21,207 bases of DNA from Gemmatimonadaceae bacterium. GTDB taxonomy: Bacteria; Latescibacterota; UBA2968; UBA8231. A program made the translations under genes and the position numbers. Below the pieces are notes generated by a model, which searched no databases, had not been told where the DNA came from, and was given only the letters and a program-made list of their open reading frames with translations. The stretch spans positions 1 through 21,207 of the forward strand of contig PBSR01000234.1 in assembly GCA_002726335.1 (NCBI GenBank), read 5' to 3'. This document shows, piece by piece, positions 1 through 6,148 of this stretch (its first letter is position 1; every line of letters starts with the position of its first letter).

Positions 1-117
1 AAGGTCGACGACGCTCAAGGGGAGGACGGTGGAGGCCGAAACCGTCGACAGCATGAGGATCACCAGGGCCAACTGCAGCCAGACGTGCAGCCCGGGACCT
101 CGGTGAGTGTGAGTCAC
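1..117 (-). CDS. Membrane protein N-terminus, cut by the left edge
   Basis: An open minus-strand frame runs from a GTG at 117-115 to base 1 without a stop (39 codons). It reads VTHTHRGPGLHVWLQLALV followed by ILMLSTVSASTVLPLSVVDL. A short basic start followed by about 20 hydrophobic residues looks like a membrane anchor or uncleaved signal. A GGAG lies about 10 nt upstream of the GTG. Sensor kinases and other envelope proteins often start like this, but no domain is visible, so the function is unknown. It lies downstream of the serine hydrolase on the same strand, 89 bp away, so the two could be co-transcribed. The hydrophobic pattern makes a real gene likelier than chance, but the start is uncertain. 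Confidence 0.45.
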   Translation of the reverse strand, partial: MTHTHRGPGLHVWLQLALVILMLSTVSASTVLPLSVVDL

Positions 118-206
118 GGCACAGGTGCTCCGGTTCGGGGGACGGGTCGGCAGTTGGACGCACCAAACGGCGTTCCGTTGCACGCAGGGTGAGAAACGAC
201 TCGCGG

Positions 207-1310
207 TCAACTGTCCAGCGCCTCGATGATCTGCCCGTGGAGTCGTGGTCGCAAGTCGAGAAATCCACGGTCGGTGCGAGAGGGATGTACCCGGTTGCTG
301 AGCAGAATCACATATGCGTCTCGATCCGGATCGATCCACAGTGAGGTGCCGGTGAACCCCGTGTGTCCGTAGGCTCGCATGGAGAGGCGGTCGCCGGAAG
401 GCCCATCCGACCTGGGCCTGTCCCAGCCGAAGGCCCGGTAGGCCTCCGGGGCGACCGCCTGAGGCGCGGTCAGTCGCCGGAGGGTCTGCTCATCCACACC
501 GATGTCGGCCTCGCCCAGATAGGCGCGGGCGATCCGCTCCAGATCATGGGCCGTGGCGAACAGTCCGGCGTGGCCGGCCACGCCGCGCAGCAGGTGGGCA
601 TTCTCGTCATGCACTTCACCCGAAACCAGGCGCTTCCTCCACGGACAGTTCTCTGTCGCAGCAAAGGCTTCTGGCGGCCGCAGGGCCACCTTCAAAGGGT
701 CGTCGAGATGGCTGAAGAAGGTGTCGTTGAGGTCCAGCAGGGCGTAGAGGTCTCGGGCGCAGGTTCTGTCCAGGCGGCACTCATCGCCGCCGAGTTGCTC
801 CAGCAGGTCACCGACGAGAATCGGACCGATGTCGCTGTACAGCACACGTAGTCCCGGCTCGACCGCGAGGGGGGCATCGAGGAACCGCTCGATGACACGC
901 CGGCGGTGGGCGGCCCCGGCCGTGTCCGGGGCCAGCTCCTGCCGCAGTCGCAACCCCGAGGGGAAGCCCGCCGCATGGCACATCAACAGACGAATCGTCA
1001 GCCCTGCCTTGTCCGCAGGATAATAGCCGGGCAGCAGGTCTTCGAGGGGAGCATCGAGGTCCAGGTGTCCGGACGAGGCCAGTTGCATGGCCAGCCATGT
1101 CGTGGCCAGGACCTTCGTCAGGGAGGCCAGATCGAACAGTGTCGATGACGACAAGGGCCTGATCGTGGGCGAGACTTGAGCGTGGCCGATGGCGAGTTCG
1201 TGGCGCCGGTCGGCACCGCGAGCCGCGATCAGAACAGCACCGGCTACGAGGCCCTCATCGATGGCGTTGCGCAGCGTCTCGTCGACGTGTATGAAAGGGT
1301 CAGGGTCCAT
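207..1310 (-). CDS. Serine hydrolase of the beta-lactamase / PBP4B (YfeW-like) family
   Basis: 367 residues, the usual size for class C beta-lactamase-like serine hydrolases. The catalytic motifs are in order: SLTK at 63-66 (nucleophile Ser63, Lys66), YSD at 158-160 in the place of Tyr-x-Asn, and HTG at 316-318 in the place of Lys-Thr-Gly. The segment GEVHDENAHLLRGVAGHAGL (231-250) is typical of the PBP4B/YfeW and esterase branch rather than of true beta-lactamases. The family includes DD-carboxypeptidases, esterases and peptidases; the substrate cannot be told here. No signal peptide is seen at the annotated start, so a cytoplasmic enzyme or a missed start is possible. The ATG has only a weak ribosome site (GGGAA). 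The gene is divergent from the MerR gene, with only 68 bp between starts. Confidence 0.85.
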   Translation of the reverse strand: MDPDPFIHVDETLRNAIDEGLVAGAVLIAARGADRRHELAIGHAQVSPTIRPLSSSTLFDLASLTKVLATTWLAMQLASSGHLDLDAPLEDLLPGYYPADKAGLTIRLLMCHAAGFPSGLRLRQELAPDTAGAAHRRRVIERFLDAPLAVEPGLRVLYSDIGPILVGDLLEQLGGDECRLDRTCARDLYALLDLNDTFFSHLDDPLKVALRPPEAFAATENCPWRKRLVSGEVHDENAHLLRGVAGHAGLFATAHDLERIARAYLGEADIGVDEQTLRRLTAPQAVAPEAYRAFGWDRPRSDGPSGDRLSMRAYGHTGFTGTSLWIDPDRDAYVILLSNRVHPSRTDRGFLDLRPRLHGQIIEALDS

Positions 1311-1323
1311 GGTTCCCGTCTCG

Positions 1324-1352
1324 TTGACACTCCTTTGGGGCCTGGTTACATT
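1324..1352 (+). promoter_or_regulatory. Sigma70-type promoter for the merR-iscA-iscS-moeB run
   Basis: TTGACA at 1324-1329, a 17-bp spacer, and TACATT at 1347-1352 give a perfect -35 and a 4/6 match -10. The predicted start near 1359 leaves a short leader before the MerR gene. The -35 begins only 14 bp from the divergent serine hydrolase start, so a protein bound here could affect both genes. The 17-bp spacer differs from the stretched 19-20 bp spacers of classical MerR-activated promoters. No clear operator dyad was found in the spacer. Confidence 0.6.
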
Positions 1353-1378
1353 CGCCTAAACACTGGAAGATACGTCAC

Positions 1379-1861
1379 TTGACGCCTCCCGCCTCAACAA
1401 TGCAGATCGGTGACCTGGCTGAGCGCGCCGGTGTCTCCACCCGAACCATCCGCTATTATGAAGAGCTCGGTCTCGTGGAGCCCATGGAGCGGACCGATGG
1501 AGGCTTCCGCCGCTACTGTGAAGACCAGTTGCGGCGGCTGCACATCATTCAGGGCCTCAAGTGTCTGGGTTTCGATCTGGACCAGGTTCGGGACCTGTTC
1601 GCCCTGCGGGACACAGCCGAAACGGGCGGCGATCTGGCGCGCCGGATGATTGATATCCTGCAGATACAACAGGACGAGATCGAAGCCAAGATGACCCAGT
1701 ACGGCCAACTGCGGGAGCGCAACCGACGGGGCATAGATGTGCTGCGAGGTTGTCTGTGTTGCAGCACGAAAGTATTCGAGCGCGATTGTCACAACTGTGA
1801 GACCTATCAATGTCACGGCGAGGTCCCCGACCTCGTTGAGTGTGCCATCTACGGCCGCTAG
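1379..1861 (+). CDS. MerR-family regulator with a seven-cysteine C-terminal tail
   Basis: 160 residues from a TTG at 1379, preceded by GGAAGA 8 nt upstream; an ATG at 1400 would give 153 residues but has no ribosome site. Residues 9-75 are a MerR winged helix-turn-helix: IGDLAERAGVSTRTIRYYEE, then GLVEP and FRRY. A dimerisation helix spans about 80-120. The tail holds Cys125, 127, 128, 137, 140, 145 and 155 (CxCC-x8-C-x2-C-x4-C-x9-C), with further cysteines at 47 and 62. MerR proteins use C-terminal cysteines for metals (CueR, ZntR) or a [2Fe-2S] cluster (SoxR), but this spacing matches neither SoxR (C-x2-C-x-C-x5-C) nor CueR (C-x7-C). It stands first in a run with the Fe-S carrier and cysteine desulfurase, so Fe-S, metal or redox sensing of that run is a fair inference. 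Family assignment is firm; the ligand is unknown. Confidence 0.88.
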   Translation: MTPPASTMQIGDLAERAGVSTRTIRYYEELGLVEPMERTDGGFRRYCEDQLRRLHIIQGLKCLGFDLDQVRDLFALRDTAETGGDLARRMIDILQIQQDEIEAKMTQYGQLRERNRRGIDVLRGCLCCSTKVFERDCHNCETYQCHGEVPDLVECAIYGR

Positions 1862-1872
1862 AAACGCCTATC

Positions 1873-2214
1873 ATGCTGACGGTTTCCGACGAGGCTGCTG
1901 CCAAGATCCGATCTCTTCTCGAGCAGGATGATCCATCCCTGCCGTCGGGCGAATCTCACCGCGGCCTGCGCGTCGCCGTGAAAGGTGGAGGCTGCTCCGG
2001 GTTTCAGTACAAGCTGGAATTCGAGGACGGGCCGACGGAGATGGATCAGGTCATCGAATCCAACGGCGTGCGCATCTTCATCGATCCCAAGAGTTGCCTG
2101 TATCTCAACGGCGTGACTCTGCGGTACGATGACGGGCTGATGGGAGCCGGCTTCCAGGTGGAGAACCCCAACGCCCGGACAACCTGTGGCTGCGGCGAGT
2201 CCTTCAGCGTCTGA
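1873..2214 (+). CDS. iscA: A-type iron-sulfur carrier (IscA/ErpA/HesB family)
   Basis: 113 residues, a normal length for the family. The three ligand cysteines are present: Cys41 in VKGGGCSGF, and Cys105 and Cys107 in the C-terminal CGCGESF. A-type carriers bind iron or an Fe-S cluster and hand it to apoproteins in the cytoplasm. The ATG at 1873 was chosen because family homology (MLTVSDEAAAKI) begins there. It lies 11 nt after the MerR stop, with no clear ribosome site, so coupling to MerR translation is likely. The end of the gene overlaps the start of the cysteine desulfurase by 29 bp. Which A-type member it is (IscA, ErpA, SufA) cannot be told from sequence alone; no iscU, sufB or hscA is in the window. 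Confidence 0.93.
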   Translation: MLTVSDEAAAKIRSLLEQDDPSLPSGESHRGLRVAVKGGGCSGFQYKLEFEDGPTEMDQVIESNGVRIFIDPKSCLYLNGVTLRYDDGLMGAGFQVENPNARTTCGCGESFSV

Positions 2215-3439
2215 TCCTGCACCATCCGATGCTTCCGGGCCCGGGTTCGCGGCGCCCATCTATCTCGATCATCTGGCCACCACGCCCCTGGATCCACGGG
2301 TCCTCGAGGTGATGCTGCCCTGTCTGCGCGAGAACTTCGGGAATCCCTCCAGCCGCACACATGATTTCGGGTACGCCGCCGCGGCCGCCGTGGAAGCGGC
2401 CCGCGCTCACGTAGCCCATCTCATCAGCGCCACGGCAAGAGAGATCATCTTCACCAGCGGCGCCACGGAGGCCAACAATCTGGCGCTGAAGGGGATCTGC
2501 GAGGCGTGGTCGGGGTCGGGCATGCACCTCGTCACCTGTGTCACCGAACACCACGCGGTGTTGGACGTCTTCCAGCGTCTCGAGCGCGCCGGCCATCGCG
2601 TGACACGCCTCGCCGTCGATTCCACGGGCATCCTCGACCTGGATGCCCTGGACGCCGCCCTCGACGACGGCGCCCGACTGCTGTCGGTGATGGCCGCCAA
2701 CAACGAGACGGGTGTGCTCCAGCCTCTGGATGAGATCGCTGCACGCTTGCGGGGCCGGGATGTCGTCTGGCACTGCGACGCGGCCCAGGCTGCCGGCAAG
2801 GTTCCTCTCGACATGCGTCGGTTGCCTATCGATCTGCTGTCCATCTCAGCCCACAAGATCCATGGCCCCAAGGGGCAGGGGGCGCTGTTTGTGCGCCGCC
2901 GCCGGCCGCCGTTGCGGCTGACGCCCCAGATCGAAGGCGGAGGGCAGGAACGAGGGCTGCGGTCAGGAACACTCAACGTTGCCGGCATCGTCGGCTTCGG
3001 CGAGGCCTGCCGGTTGGCCAGTGACGAGTCCGAGGCCGACGCGGAGCGCCTGCGCCGTCTCCGCGACTCACTGCAGGAGCGCCTCACGGACGCGTTGGGA
3101 ACGACCGTCGTCATCAACGGTCACAGGTCACAGCGGCTGCCGCATGCGCTCAACGTGTCGTTCCCCGGCATCCATGGCGCTGATCTGATCACGGCCTTGC
3201 GGGATGTAGCCCTGTCTTCGGGATCGGCCTGCGCCTCGGGAGACGGCACACCATCACACGTGCTGACCGCACTCGGTCTGGATCCGGCAACGGCGGCGGC
3301 TTCTCTGCGCTTCGGTCTGGGGCGCTCGACGACGGCGATGGAGGTGGAGCGTGCGGCGGCACGGGTGATCTGTGAGGTCACCGCCCTGCAGGCGCAAGTC
3401 GCAGAACTCCGCTCTTGCGGGAAGTCGGGTCGTCCCTAG
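2186..3439 (+). CDS. iscS: Cysteine desulfurase (IscS/NifS family)
   Basis: 417 residues. This PLP enzyme removes sulfur from cysteine as an enzyme persulfide for Fe-S clusters, thiolated tRNA and cofactors. The fold-type I motifs are in place: YLDHLATTP (26-34), the EHH loop with His122 stacking on PLP, Asp198 in CDAAQ, the PLP lysine Lys224 in SAHKIHGPKG, and catalytic Cys349 in SSGSACASG. The GTG at 2186 is the only in-frame start upstream of the conserved N-terminus. It lies inside the CGCG codons of the carrier gene, a 29-bp overlap that suggests coupling. The first 23 residues (Ala/Ser/Pro-rich) are not conserved family sequence. The extended Cys loop points to the IscS/NifS group rather than SufS. 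Confidence 0.95.
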   Translation: MAAASPSASDPAPSDASGPGFAAPIYLDHLATTPLDPRVLEVMLPCLRENFGNPSSRTHDFGYAAAAAVEAARAHVAHLISATAREIIFTSGATEANNLALKGICEAWSGSGMHLVTCVTEHHAVLDVFQRLERAGHRVTRLAVDSTGILDLDALDAALDDGARLLSVMAANNETGVLQPLDEIAARLRGRDVVWHCDAAQAAGKVPLDMRRLPIDLLSISAHKIHGPKGQGALFVRRRRPPLRLTPQIEGGGQERGLRSGTLNVAGIVGFGEACRLASDESEADAERLRRLRDSLQERLTDALGTTVVINGHRSQRLPHALNVSFPGIHGADLITALRDVALSSGSACASGDGTPSHVLTALGLDPATAAASLRFGLGRSTTAMEVERAAARVICEVTALQAQVAELRSCGKSGRP

Positions 3440-3494
3440 GTTTTTGAGTCTCACTCTATCACGCATATCAACTCCTTCAGCGGGAGAGGGCACT

Positions 3495-4685
3495 ATGGCT
3501 CTCACATCGAGCCAGCTTCTCGAGCACGTCAAGAAGTCGATCAAGGAAGTCAGCCCCGATGAGGTGAAGCGGGGCGTGCAGTCGGGCGAGATTCAACACG
3601 TTGTCGACGTCCGCGAGCGGGACGAGGTGATGGACGGCTATGTCCCGGGAGCGCACCTGATCCCGCGGGGATTCCTCGAGTTGAACATCGAGGAGGATGT
3701 CACCATGGATCGCGACGAGGCCATCGCCCTCTACTGCGCCGGTGGCAATCGCTCCGCCCTGGCGGCGCGCGATCTGGTCGCCATGGGCTACACCAACGTC
3801 AGTTCCATGATCGGCGGCATCAAGGGGTGGAAGGACGCAGGTCTGAGAATCCAGACCGGCGGGCTGCTGTCAGAGGAGGATCTGCAGCGCTACGCACGAC
3901 ACCTCATCCTGCCGGAGGTAGGCGAGGAAGGGCAACAGAAACTGCTGCAGGGCAGGGTGCTTCTCATCGGGGCTGGCGGGCTCGGCTGTCCGACAGCGCT
4001 CTACCTGGCGGCTGCCGGGATCGGCAAGATCGGCCTCGTTGACGCCGACGTCGTCGACAAGAGCAACCTGCAGCGTCAGGTGCTGTTCGGTCAGGGCGAT
4101 GTGGGCAGACCCAAGGTCGAAGCGGCTCGAGAACGCCTCCTCGACGTGAATCCGGGCATCGAAGTCGTCGCCCACCACGATCTCGTCACCTCCCACAACG
4201 CCTTCGAGATCATGGCCGACTACGATATCATCGTCAACGGTTGCGACAATTTCCCGACGCGCTACCTGGTCAATGATGCCGCCGTGCTGACCGGAAAGCC
4301 CGTCGTCGACGGCAGCATCTTCCGCTTCGAAGGCCAGGCTACGGTCTATGACTCAGCCTCCGGGGGGCCGTGTTATCGCTGCCTCTACCCGGAGCCGCCG
4401 CCTCCGGGGGAGGTCCCCAGTTGCGCCGAAGGCGGTGTTCTGGGCGTGCTGCCCGGCACCATCGGGCTGGTGCAGGCCACCGAGGTCGTCAAACTTGTCC
4501 TCGGCAAGGGGGAGCCTCTGGTCGGTCGCATGATACTCTACGATGCGATGGACATGAAATTCCGTGAGCTCAAGTTGCGGCGCAATACCGCGTGCCCCGT
4601 GTGTGGCGACGCACCCTCCGTGAAGGAACTGATCGACTACGAGCAGTTCTGCGGACTTCCGGGCCATTCCGAAGCCGCTGGTTGA
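3495..4685 (+). CDS. Rhodanese-MoeB/ThiF fusion: sulfurtransferase and E1-like adenylyltransferase
   Basis: 396 residues from the ATG at 3495, which has GGGAGAGGG just upstream. Residues 16-118 form a rhodanese domain with the active-site loop CAGGNRS (Cys81, persulfide carrier). Residues 125-390 form a MoeB/ThiF/UBA E1 domain with the ATP loop GAGGLG (159-164), the GCDN segment at 249-252, and two zinc pairs, Cys293/Cys296 (CYRC) and Cys367/Cys370 (CPVC). Such enzymes adenylate the C-terminal Gly-Gly of a ubiquitin-like sulfur carrier (MoaD, ThiS) for molybdopterin, thiamine, cysteine or tRNA thiolation. The order is rhodanese first, the reverse of MOCS3/Uba4 and MoeZ. No moaD, thiS or moaE lies nearby, so the pathway is open. 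The desulfurase 55 bp upstream could load the rhodanese cysteine. Confidence 0.9.
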   Translation: MALTSSQLLEHVKKSIKEVSPDEVKRGVQSGEIQHVVDVRERDEVMDGYVPGAHLIPRGFLELNIEEDVTMDRDEAIALYCAGGNRSALAARDLVAMGYTNVSSMIGGIKGWKDAGLRIQTGGLLSEEDLQRYARHLILPEVGEEGQQKLLQGRVLLIGAGGLGCPTALYLAAAGIGKIGLVDADVVDKSNLQRQVLFGQGDVGRPKVEAARERLLDVNPGIEVVAHHDLVTSHNAFEIMADYDIIVNGCDNFPTRYLVNDAAVLTGKPVVDGSIFRFEGQATVYDSASGGPCYRCLYPEPPPPGEVPSCAEGGVLGVLPGTIGLVQATEVVKLVLGKGEPLVGRMILYDAMDMKFRELKLRRNTACPVCGDAPSVKELIDYEQFCGLPGHSEAAG

Positions 4686-4721
4686 CGAAGAGACCCGGCC
4701 AGGACGACAGGACATGAACGA

Positions 4722-4757
4722 GGGCGGCCACCGGCGGGTGGTCGCCCTTTGTTCGTT
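4722..4757 (+). terminator. Intrinsic terminator after the sulfur-transfer run
   Basis: An 11-bp stem (GGGCGGCCACC at 4722-4732 with GGTGGTCGCCC at 4737-4747, one G-U pair) closes a GGCG loop and is followed by TTTGTTCGTT. It lies 37 bp after the moeB-like stop and just before trmB. It probably ends the transcript from the promoter at 1324 and implies a separate start for trmB. Confidence 0.85.
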
Positions 4758-4778
4758 GATTCTACGACGACGGGAACC

Positions 4779-5375
4779 GTGTTGAATTCATCTCTGTTGA
4801 TATCGCTGGACGACGAAACCGATGTCGATCCCGTGCTGGATCTGGCCGCTACCTTCGACAGCGACCATCCCCTTGAAGTGGAACTCGGTTTCGGCAAAGG
4901 CCGCTTGCTCCTCGACGCCGCCCAGCGTCGTCAGGAGCACAACTTTATCGGTGTGGAGGTGGCCGGGAAGTATCTGCGACTAGCCCATGACCGGGCTCGA
5001 CGTCGGCAGTTGACCAACCTCCGCTTCGTGCACGGCGACGCCCGTGAGTTCGTTGAGTTCTTTCTTCCAGCAGACTCCGTCCGCGCCATGCACGTCTACT
5101 TTCCCGATCCGTGGCCGAAGAAGAAGCACCACAAACGACGATTGCTCGACGCCGACTTCATCGATCAGACCCTGCGGGTTCTGGAGCCGGCAGGGCGGCT
5201 GTGGATCGCCACCGACCACAGTGAATACTACGAGGCGATCGTCGAGGTCCTGGAGCCATTTGATCTCCGCTTCCACCGGGTGGACGCCGTCTGGGACGGG
5301 GCGTCGACGAACTACGAGGACAAGTTTGTCCGGCAGGGAAGCACCATCAACCGGCGTGTGCTCGAAAAGCGCTGA
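4779..5375 (+). CDS. trmB: tRNA (guanine-N7-)-methyltransferase TrmB
   Basis: 198 residues from a GTG at 4779; a TTG at 4782 is an alternative, and an upstream TTG at 4749 lies inside the terminator and is unlikely. The enzyme makes m7G46 in the tRNA variable loop from S-adenosylmethionine. Visible signatures are the SAM loop GFGKGRLLL (37-45), GVEV (58-61), the family hallmark FPDPWPKKKHHKRR (108-121) and the C-terminal TNYEDKF (177-183). It is slightly short at the N-terminus relative to E. coli TrmB, as in many bacteria. It sits between two transcription units. No clear promoter was found, and the ribosome site is weak (GGGAA). Confidence 0.93.
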   Translation: MLNSSLLISLDDETDVDPVLDLAATFDSDHPLEVELGFGKGRLLLDAAQRRQEHNFIGVEVAGKYLRLAHDRARRRQLTNLRFVHGDAREFVEFFLPADSVRAMHVYFPDPWPKKKHHKRRLLDADFIDQTLRVLEPAGRLWIATDHSEYYEAIVEVLEPFDLRFHRVDAVWDGASTNYEDKFVRQGSTINRRVLEKR

Positions 5376-5580
5376 GATCCGCTCCACCCCCACGCACCAC
5401 TCCGCTGCATGAAGCCCATTTTCCCCTGAAGACCAAGGGCTGGGGCAGACTCGGGTCTGTCTTCGGCCTCGGCCCGGGGAAGATCGCTTGTCCCGCCTGT
5501 TCGATACGCCCATAAGGACTTGTAATAACAGTATGTTAACGAGACACACTGAACAATATCAGAGGCGGACATGATTTCTC
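5376..5580. other. Non-coding stretch upstream of the mra promoter
   Basis: No convincing gene lies between trmB and the mra promoter. The first half is GC-rich and holds an imperfect hairpin (listed separately). From about 5510 the base composition turns markedly AT-rich, with TAATAACAGTATGTTAAC at 5523-5540, in contrast to the surrounding genes. This fits the upstream part of a strong promoter region. No other recognisable binding site was found. Confidence 0.5.
5437..5468 (+). terminator. Imperfect hairpin, possible trmB terminator
   Basis: GGGCTGGGGCAGAC (5437-5450) pairs with GTCTGTCTTCGGCC (5455-5468) around a TCGG loop, giving twelve pairs including three G-U, and two mismatches. It lies 62 bp past the trmB stop. 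No T-tract follows, so it is a weak candidate for an intrinsic terminator. Confidence 0.3.
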
Positions 5581-5610
5581 TTGACATGCCCAATCTGGAA
5601 AGGTTATCAT
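5581..5610 (+). promoter_or_regulatory. Main promoter of the mra/dcw cluster
   Basis: TTGACA at 5581-5586 and TATCAT at 5605-5610 are separated by 18 bp, a perfect -35 and a 5/6 match -10 (TTATCA with a 17-bp spacer is the alternative). The predicted start near 5617 coincides with the first MraZ-box repeat, leaving a leader of about 88 nt before mraZ. This is the strongest promoter seen in the window. Confidence 0.8.
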
Positions 5611-5616
5611 TTGCTG

Positions 5617-5651
5617 TGGTGGAAAATGGTGTATAGGGGTGTTCTGTGGGG
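5617..5651 (+). promoter_or_regulatory. MraZ operator: four boxes at 10-bp period
   Basis: Four direct repeats start at 5617 (TGGTG), 5627 (TGGTG), 5637 (GGGTG) and 5647 (TGGGG), exactly 10 bp apart with 5-bp gaps. In E. coli, MraZ binds TGGGN repeats separated by 5 nt between the mraZ promoter and gene. The same spacing, position and G-rich core here point to autorepression of the cluster by MraZ. Four boxes exceed the three usually described. The role is inferred from pattern and place. Confidence 0.75.
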
Positions 5652-5663
5652 AAAAGCCCCGCA
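5645..5663 (+). other. Hairpin in the mraZ leader
   Basis: TGTGGGG (5645-5651) pairs with CCCCGCA (5657-5663) around an AAAAG loop, a 7-bp stem with one G-U pair. It overlaps the fourth MraZ box and lies in the predicted mRNA leader, about 40 nt before the mraZ start. No T-run follows, so it is not a simple terminator. It may affect mRNA stability or be incidental. Confidence 0.4.
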
Positions 5664-5704
5664 GGTCGCCCTGTCACCCTTCCTTCCTCGATTGGATACA
5701 GCCT

Positions 5705-6148
5705 GTGGCAACGCAGTTTCTCGGCGAATACGAAGTCCCCGTGGACGACAAGGGGAGGGTGTTTCTTCCCGCCGAGCTGCGTCGCAATCTCGAACCGGAG
5801 GCGGATGACACGCTGGTCGTCGTCCGTGGGCTGGATGGTTGTCTGACCGCCCACCCCCAGAACGCATGGGCGCAGATCGCCGAGCGAATGCTGCAACTGT
5901 CGCAAACCGAACAGAAAGTACGGCTCTATATCCGGGGCACACTGTCCCAGGCGACATCGGTCAAACTCGACCGTCAGGGACGGGCCACGATTTCCAGGAA
6001 ACTCCTGCAACGGGCAGGGATCACGGATCGTATGGTCGTGATCGGCTCGCTGGACAGACTGGAATTCTGGAATCCCGAAGCTTGGCAGGCATGCCTGGCA
6101 CAGGCGGAGGACGCTCTGGAAGAGGTAGCTGAGACCCTCGATCTGTGA
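5705..6148 (+). CDS. mraZ: Transcriptional regulator MraZ
   Basis: 147 residues from a GTG at 5705, where family homology begins (VATQFLGEYEVPVDDKGR); the ribosome site is weak. MraZ carries two AbrB-like swapped-hairpin motifs: DDKGRVFLPAELR (14-26) and LDRQGRATISRKLL (88-101). Each keeps the Asp-x-x-Gly-Arg core; the second has Ser where Pro is usual. Family members form ring oligomers and bind the repeats upstream of mraZ, repressing the dcw cluster in E. coli and activating in some Mollicutes. The four boxes at 5617-5651 are its probable target. The stop overlaps the rsmH start (GTGA). Confidence 0.95.
   Translation: MATQFLGEYEVPVDDKGRVFLPAELRRNLEPEADDTLVVVRGLDGCLTAHPQNAWAQIAERMLQLSQTEQKVRLYIRGTLSQATSVKLDRQGRATISRKLLQRAGITDRMVVIGSLDRLEFWNPEAWQACLAQAEDALEEVAETLDL

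Noticed and set aside
4770..4778. ACGGGAACC directly before the trmB start, also present (inverted) at 1311-1319 directly before the serine hydrolase start
   Set aside because: A 9-base match of GC-rich sequence at two unrelated genes is likely chance plus a weak ribosome-site pattern; no third copy was seen.
5490..5515. GTTCGATAC resembling a tRNA T-arm
   Set aside because: No matching D-arm, anticodon arm or acceptor stem was found around it.
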